Notes under the pieces: generated by a model
What the model saw: only the letters and a program-made list of their open reading frames with translations
What the model was told of the DNA's origin: nothing
The model's database searches: none
Translations under genes and position numbers: made by a program
NCBI GenBank assembly: GCA_020073525.1
Contig: JAIQFA010000010.1
Span: forward strand, 1 to 64,000
Direction: 5' to 3'
Source of the DNA: Terriglobia bacterium
Lineage (GTDB): Bacteria; Acidobacteriota; Terriglobia; Terriglobales; Acidobacteriaceae
Length of the DNA stretch: 64,000 nucleotides
In this document: positions 59,975 through 64,000 of the stretch, one piece after another
How the letters are laid out: each line of letters starts with the position of its first letter
Numbering within the stretch: position 1 is the stretch's first letter

Positions 59975-61906
59975 CTATTGTTTGACGCTGTCGAGTAGTT
60001 TCTGTTCCGCGTCGCTCGGCGGTTCGTGCCTTCCTCCGAGATACTTTGCCAGGAATTCTTCCGCCGCCGCATTGAAAGCCATACGGTTTTCAGGACGGGC
60101 AAAACCATGTCCCTCGTCCGGAAAGACGAAGTACACGACGGGCTTGTTGTTCTTGCGCATGGCGGCAACAATCTGGTCGCTTTCCGCCTTGTTGACGCGC
60201 GGATCGTTGGCACCCTGGCCGATCATCAACGGCACCTTGATTTGGTCGGCTTTAAATAATGGCGATTGCGATTTAAGGAATTCCTCGTTGTCTCCCATGC
60301 GTTTGTGGAAGACGGCGAGCAGCGTAGACCAGTAGGGAGGAATTGTTTTCAACAACGTGTTCAGGTTCGAGGGACCAACTATATCAACGCCGCATGCGAA
60401 GGCGTCGGGCGCGAAGGCGACGCCCGCAAGGGTAGCGTAGCCGCCGTAGCTGCCTCCCATAATGCAAACTTTGGCGGAAGCGGCGATACCTTCCTTCACC
60501 GCCCAGTCTTTACCGTCGAGGAGGTCGGTATGCATAGTACCGGCCCACTGCCGATCACCAGCGTTCAGGTACTGTTTGCCGTAGCCGGTCGAGGCACGGA
60601 AGTTTGGCTGAAGGACCGCGTATCCACGATTGGCGAGCCACTGCGCATAGGGATCGTATCCCCAGAGATCGCGTCCCCAAGGACCGCCGTGCGGGAAAAT
60701 GACCATGGACAAGTTCTTCGGGTCGATTCCCGCGGGAGTTGTTAGATATCCATAGATCGTCATCCCGTCGCGTGCCTTGTACTGGATCGGCTTCACTTTG
60801 GCAAGTTTGAAGTTCTCGAGTGCTGGACGGTTGCTGAAAAGGGCCGTCGCTTTCTTGCTGGCGCGGTCGTAGAGGTAGTAGTAGATCGGAGCGTCGTCCC
60901 CTTCAAAGGCCACGACCCACTTGTCGTCAGCCAAGTCGCGGCTGATGTCACTGATGTCAGCATCGCGGACCTTCTTGAGGGCATCGAAATCAGGCTGCAG
61001 GGCAGGGTCAAGAATCTGGAAGTCACGGCGCTCGCGCAAGAAGACCACGGCCTGAAGCTTGCTGGTTTGGGGTTGGGTGACCACAAACGAAACATCAAAT
61101 TGCGGATCTTCGGAAATGACTGTGCGCTTGGCGGTCGCGATGTCGACTGCAACGAGGCGGGCGGCATTCGCATCCAGGGAGGTGATGACCCACAACGCAC
61201 GATTGTCCGGAGAAAACCCCGAGATGTTGCCCAAGGTTTCTTCCGGTCCCCACTTCATCAATTCGCGCCAGGGAGATTTGGCGCCGTCGCGCACGCGAAT
61301 GATCGTGCCGCCGTCAGGCGTCGTCACCTGTGCGGCGCGGACCTGCAAGTCGTGATCGGGCTGAAAACCGGCGACATCGCCAGGATTTTCTGTGTCGAGG
61401 GTAAGTTCGCCAGTCCCGAGATTCACCCGGTAGATGTCGAACACCTTGGGATCGCGCTTGTTCAACTGGATGAGGGCGGTCTCTGGATGAGCAGGCTCCA
61501 GAGCGACGATGTCGGCGCGAACCTTATCGAAGGGCGTCAAGTCGCGCGTTTGCTTGGTAGCAATGGTGGTTTGAAAGACGCGCCAGTTCTCATCGCCGTT
61601 CTGATCCTGGGCATAGAGGATGCTCTTCGAGTCGTACTGCCAAAATAAATTGCGGATTCCGCGCTTACGGTCGTTCGTGATGGCGCGATCGTCAGTCTTG
61701 CCCAGCGTGCGTACCCAGATGTTGAGCACACCTTGGTCGGGCGCAAGATAGGCGAGCAGCGTTCCATCGGGCGAAATTTGGGGTGAGGAGCGTTCAGGAT
61801 TGCCGAATAAGACACTGCGTGGAATCAATTGGGTCTGAGCTAGTGTGAGTGCGCTGAGGGCAAGGAGAAGAAACAGAGCCAGGTAGGCAGAACGGGAACG
61901 GATCAT
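59975..61906 (-). CDS. S9-family peptidase (second copy), secreted
   Basis: The 643-residue protein has a signal peptide (AYLALFLLLALSALTLAQ), a beta-propeller with TolB-type repeats, and a C-terminal alpha/beta-hydrolase. Visible catalytic residues are Ser in GGSYGGYATLA, Asp in GANDPRVNKAES and His in DEGHGF. It is a paralogue of the 31459-33447 gene with lower similarity in the propeller. It probably digests peptides outside the cytoplasm. Convergent with the baeRF gene. ATG 61906. Confidence 0.92.
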   Translation of the reverse strand: MIRSRSAYLALFLLLALSALTLAQTQLIPRSVLFGNPERSSPQISPDGTLLAYLAPDQGVLNIWVRTLGKTDDRAITNDRKRGIRNLFWQYDSKSILYAQDQNGDENWRVFQTTIATKQTRDLTPFDKVRADIVALEPAHPETALIQLNKRDPKVFDIYRVNLGTGELTLDTENPGDVAGFQPDHDLQVRAAQVTTPDGGTIIRVRDGAKSPWRELMKWGPEETLGNISGFSPDNRALWVITSLDANAARLVAVDIATAKRTVISEDPQFDVSFVVTQPQTSKLQAVVFLRERRDFQILDPALQPDFDALKKVRDADISDISRDLADDKWVVAFEGDDAPIYYYLYDRASKKATALFSNRPALENFKLAKVKPIQYKARDGMTIYGYLTTPAGIDPKNLSMVIFPHGGPWGRDLWGYDPYAQWLANRGYAVLQPNFRASTGYGKQYLNAGDRQWAGTMHTDLLDGKDWAVKEGIAASAKVCIMGGSYGGYATLAGVAFAPDAFACGVDIVGPSNLNTLLKTIPPYWSTLLAVFHKRMGDNEEFLKSQSPLFKADQIKVPLMIGQGANDPRVNKAESDQIVAAMRKNNKPVVYFVFPDEGHGFARPENRMAFNAAAEEFLAKYLGGRHEPPSDAEQKLLDSVKQ

Positions 61907-62037
61907 CGAATGATCTCCGAGGTCGGCTGAATTGTACGCGAATCTAGATACGGCGGGGAACCGAGGCTTGTTCCGTGAAATGTTCAGTGTGGTTGCCGGG
62001 TATGGTGGAATCCGACGGCCTGAGCGAAAATGAATTC

Positions 62038-62667
62038 ATGATTCACAAGATCCTTCCAGTTGGCCCGTTGCAATGTAACTGCTCGATCATAGGCGACGAG
62101 ACCACGCACGAAGCCATGGTCATCGATCCTGGTGACGACATTGAAGATGTTCTCGCCATCGTCCGCCAGCACAAACTGGAAGTGAAGCAGATCATCATCA
62201 CCCACGCCCACATCGATCACGTGGGCGGAGCGATGAAACTGCGCGCGCAGACGGGCGCCCCAATTCTGCTCAATCAGAATGACTACGCGCTGCTGAAAAT
62301 GCTCGACGTGCAAGCGTCCTGGCTCGGCATGGCCGCGCCGGGCGCGGTTGCCATCGAAGCGAGTATCGGGGATGGGGAATCGTTGCAGACGGGAAATCTG
62401 AAGGCCAACGTGCTTCACACTCCCGGGCACACCGAGGGCAGCGTCTGCCTCTATTTTCCCACGGAGAAATTACTGATTGCCGGCGACACTCTGTTCGCCC
62501 GCAGCATCGGCCGCACCGATCTCCCGGGAGGCTCGTTCGAGAAAATCATGCGGTCGCTGCACGACCGCGTATTAACTTTGCCAGATGAAACTCTGGTGAT
62601 CCCTGGGCACGGCCCGAAGACAAGCATCGGAGAGGAAAGGGAAGAGAACCCATTCTTGAAAGGCTAG
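62038..62667 (+). CDS. Metallo-beta-lactamase-fold hydrolase (GloB-like)
   Basis: The 209-residue protein from ATG 62038 (MIHKILPVGPLQCNCSII) has the HxHxDH metal motif in ITHAHIDHVGG, HTPGHTEGSVCLY and the Asp in IAGDTLF, followed by GRTDLPGG and VIPGHGP. It is similar to glyoxalase-II or persulfide-dioxygenase-like hydrolases lacking the glutathione-binding C-terminal domain. Longer starts (61975, 62002) are possible but less like the family. Substrate unknown. Confidence 0.88.
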   Translation: MIHKILPVGPLQCNCSIIGDETTHEAMVIDPGDDIEDVLAIVRQHKLEVKQIIITHAHIDHVGGAMKLRAQTGAPILLNQNDYALLKMLDVQASWLGMAAPGAVAIEASIGDGESLQTGNLKANVLHTPGHTEGSVCLYFPTEKLLIAGDTLFARSIGRTDLPGGSFEKIMRSLHDRVLTLPDETLVIPGHGPKTSIGEEREENPFLKG

Positions 62668-62768
62668 GTCTCAGGTGGTAGGTCTCAGGAAAGACTCTGT
62701 GAAGCCGGACTTAGGACATCAGCAAGGACCAGGTTTTGCCTTTCCTGAGACCTAAAGACCTGAGACCT
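62665..62768. repeat. Inverted repeat between convergent MBL and secG genes
   Basis: aggtctcaggtggtaggtct (ending caggaaag) at 62665-62692 and ctttcctgagacctaaagac (ending ctgagacct) near 62739-62768 are complementary arms around a 45-base loop. They sit exactly between the two convergent stops, suggesting a shared terminator or repeat. Confidence 0.6.
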
Positions 62769-63116
62769 TTAGTTTTGTGGCGCCTGGTTCTGAGGAACGG
62801 TCGGCGGCGCGGATGGAGCGGGAGTCGCTGGCTGCGATTTCGTCTGCGATGGCTTTACGCCGGAAAGCACGGACGTAGGTCCAGTCTTCCGCGCCGCAAA
62901 GATCGAAAGCGTGATTGACGTGAGCATGAAAACGATTGCGGACCAAGTCGTCGCCCGGGAAAGAACCGAAGCCGCGCCCCGCGGGCCAAACGCCGTCTGA
63001 CTGCCCTGACCGCCGAAAGCGGCCGCCAAGTCGCCGCTCTTGCCGCTCTGCAGCAACACCACCCCAATCAGAAACAGGCAAACGATCACGTGAATCACTA
63101 CGATCAAAATGGTCAT
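62769..63116 (-). CDS. secG: Preprotein translocase subunit SecG
   Basis: The 115-residue protein has two membrane helices (about 3-20 IVVIHVIVCLFLIGVVLLQ and 55-75) flanking the conserved loop LLQSGKSGDLAAAFGGQGSQ and the GPRGAASVL region. These are classic SecG features, though the Pro/Ala-rich C-terminal tail (QSQPATPAP-like) is longer than in E. coli. Upstream of it on the same strand lies the tRNA-Leu gene. Part of the SecYEG export channel. Confidence 0.93.
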   Translation of the reverse strand: MTILIVVIHVIVCLFLIGVVLLQSGKSGDLAAAFGGQGSQTAFGPRGAASVLSRATTWSAIVFMLTSITLSIFAARKTGPTSVLSGVKPSQTKSQPATPAPSAPPTVPQNQAPQN

Positions 63117-63207
63117 GACAAAAAGACTCCGTCCGGGCTACAGGCCCGATTCAAATTCCAATCTTCGGTTCAGCAATCCCTGAAACAATTCGCGGGAATC
63201 AGTGCGA

Positions 63208-63292
63208 TGGTGCGGAAGGGGGGATTTGAACCCCCACGCCTTTCGGCGCCACCCCCTCAAGATGGTGTGTCTGCCAGTTCCACCACTTCCGC
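63208..63292 (-). tRNA. tRNA-Leu (anticodon GAG)
   Basis: The reverse strand folds with acceptor GCGGAAG pairing CTTCCGC, a D-arm GTGGAACTGGCAGAC, anticodon stem CCATC/GGTGG with loop TTGAGGG (anticodon GAG), a variable arm and T-arm GGGGGTTCAAATCCCCC. The discriminator A and an encoded CCA follow (TGG at 63208-63210 on the plus strand). It sits upstream of secG in the same direction, a frequent bacterial arrangement. Confidence 0.93.
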
Positions 63293-63648
63293 TTTAAAAT
63301 CAATCGCTTGCAGACTGTTTGAGGGAAGATCGAAGTCTGCGGGGCAGACGCCGGGACTCGTAGTTCAGACGACTTCAACAGCGGCGCACCACTGTGCCTG
63401 GCATCATGCTTCCTCAATGTTTATACACGGTCAAACGAGGCTGTTCAAGTTCGCACGCGCTCAGGTGGTTCCCAAAAACCCTTTACACAAGGGACACGAA
63501 GTTACACGAAGGCTAAATCTGCTTCGGGCTTCCTTCGTGATCCTTCGTGCCCTTTGTGGTTGAGGAAGTCCGGGAGCTGGCACCCTCACATTTGCGTGCC
63601 GTCGTGGTTACGTTTATGTTGAGATGCGCTCCTCGACTCCATCCCTTT
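63293..63648. other. Intergenic region between tRNA-Leu and MFS gene
   Basis: 356 bases with no convincing gene. Contains the ttcgtg/cctttgtggt inverted repeat at 63485-63559. The stretch next to 63293 should hold the tRNA promoter (reverse strand), which I could not define by eye. Confidence 0.5.
63485..63559. repeat. Inverted repeat, ttcgtg family
   Basis: Left arm (acacaagggacacgaagtta, cacgaagg) at 63485-63512 and right arm (ccttcgtgatccttcgtgcc, ctttgtgg) at 63532-63559 are complementary with a few mismatches, like 49474-49550. Confidence 0.7.
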
Positions 63649-64000
63649 ATGAATGGTCGCGTCTTCTTCTGGTCGCTCACTTCCGCACTTGCCGGGTTCC
63701 TTTTCGGTTTTGACACGGTCGTCATCTCCGGTGCGGAAAAAACAATTCAGTCGCTGTGGGGTTTGAGTAACGGACTCCACGGGATCGCCATGGCTTCCGC
63801 ACTCTACGGCACGGTAGTGGGTTCGCTGATCGGCGGTTGGCCTACGGACCGATTCGGACGCAAAGCCACGCTGCTCTGGATCGGTGTTCTTTACTTTGTC
63901 GGCGCGGTCGGGTCGGGATTGGCAACCAACGTCTGGTTGTTCATCGGCGCGCGCGTCATTGGCGGTCTGGGCATCGGCATTTCGACCGTGGCTGCGCCGC
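63649..64000 (+). CDS. Sugar-porter-type MFS transporter, 5' part only
   Basis: 117 codons are present before the window end. ATG 63649 opens MNGRVFFWSLTSALAGFLFG, then FDTVVISGAEKTIQ and the MFS loop PTDRFGRKATLLWIGVLYF. GARVIGGLGIGISTVAAP is typical of the SP/sugar porter family. An in-frame ATG at 63616 is an alternative start. Neither has a clear ribosome site. The gene continues beyond the window. Confidence 0.75.
   Translation, partial: MNGRVFFWSLTSALAGFLFGFDTVVISGAEKTIQSLWGLSNGLHGIAMASALYGTVVGSLIGGWPTDRFGRKATLLWIGVLYFVGAVGSGLATNVWLFIGARVIGGLGIGISTVAAP

Noticed and set aside
1-64000. Search for CRISPR arrays and rRNA genes
   Set aside because: No regularly spaced direct repeat and no conserved rRNA segment was visible.

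Overview
The window looks like a chromosomal segment of an Acidobacteriota bacterium, probably class Terriglobia (Koribacter/Sulfotelmatobacter-like). This is inferred from the moderately high GC content, the many short palindromic intergenic repeats, a Gram-negative envelope (Omp85, TamB, porin), abundant S9 peptidases and secreted amidohydrolases, and an acidobacterial-type small Cys/His protein. No rRNA, phage or CRISPR array is visible. One tRNA gene, tRNA-Leu(GAG), is present.

Layout. 0-5.7 kb (minus strand): an asd-lysC-dapB-dapA-dapD block for aspartate-to-meso-DAP/lysine synthesis, in which DapA carries an extra C-terminal Cys/His domain. 5.8-16.5 kb: galT; an AI-2E-type permease; shikimate kinase coupled to a secreted protein; an ECF sigma/anti-sigma/DUF4097 unit; an MFSD1-like MFS transporter; an orphan DUF433 antitoxin whose toxin gene is reduced to a few codons; a secreted amidohydrolase; and a small secreted protein. 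16.5-27.4 kb: a ThiF/MoeB-type enzyme, then a tightly overlapping envelope operon (seven-POTRA Omp85, SurA-N-like chaperone, TamB), a DHH phosphoesterase and a DUF2127 membrane protein. 27.4-31.4 kb is an accessory stretch of poorly known genes with REP-like palindromes and a REP-associated transposase gene broken by an in-frame amber codon.

31.4-38.1 kb holds an S9 peptidase, a sulfotransferase, a GH15 glucoamylase and a TPR-like protein. 38.1-49.4 kb is a phosphate/polyphosphate island: pstS, a porin, ppk1, a SixA-like phosphatase, a Ppx/GppA phosphatase (opposite strand), then pstC-pstA-pstB-phoU. An 11-bp-period PHO-box-like repeat lies ahead of pstS. 49.6-64 kb contains a 2-hydroxyacid dehydrogenase, two unknown genes, a GH20 hexosaminidase, an aminotransferase and a Tat-exported glycosylasparaginase (together plausibly for glycoprotein or amino-sugar breakdown). 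It continues with a two-gene ribosome-related unit (a hibernation-factor domain fused to sigma-70-like regions, followed by a baeRF release-factor-like protein), a second S9 peptidase, a metallo-beta-lactamase-fold hydrolase, secG, tRNA-Leu and the start of a sugar-porter MFS gene cut by the window end.

The strongest candidate for something under-described is the HPF-sigma fusion plus baeRF pair at 57.6-59.9 kb. Next are the DapA fusion and the REP/broken transposase stretch. All family assignments come from reading motifs by eye; no database search was run.
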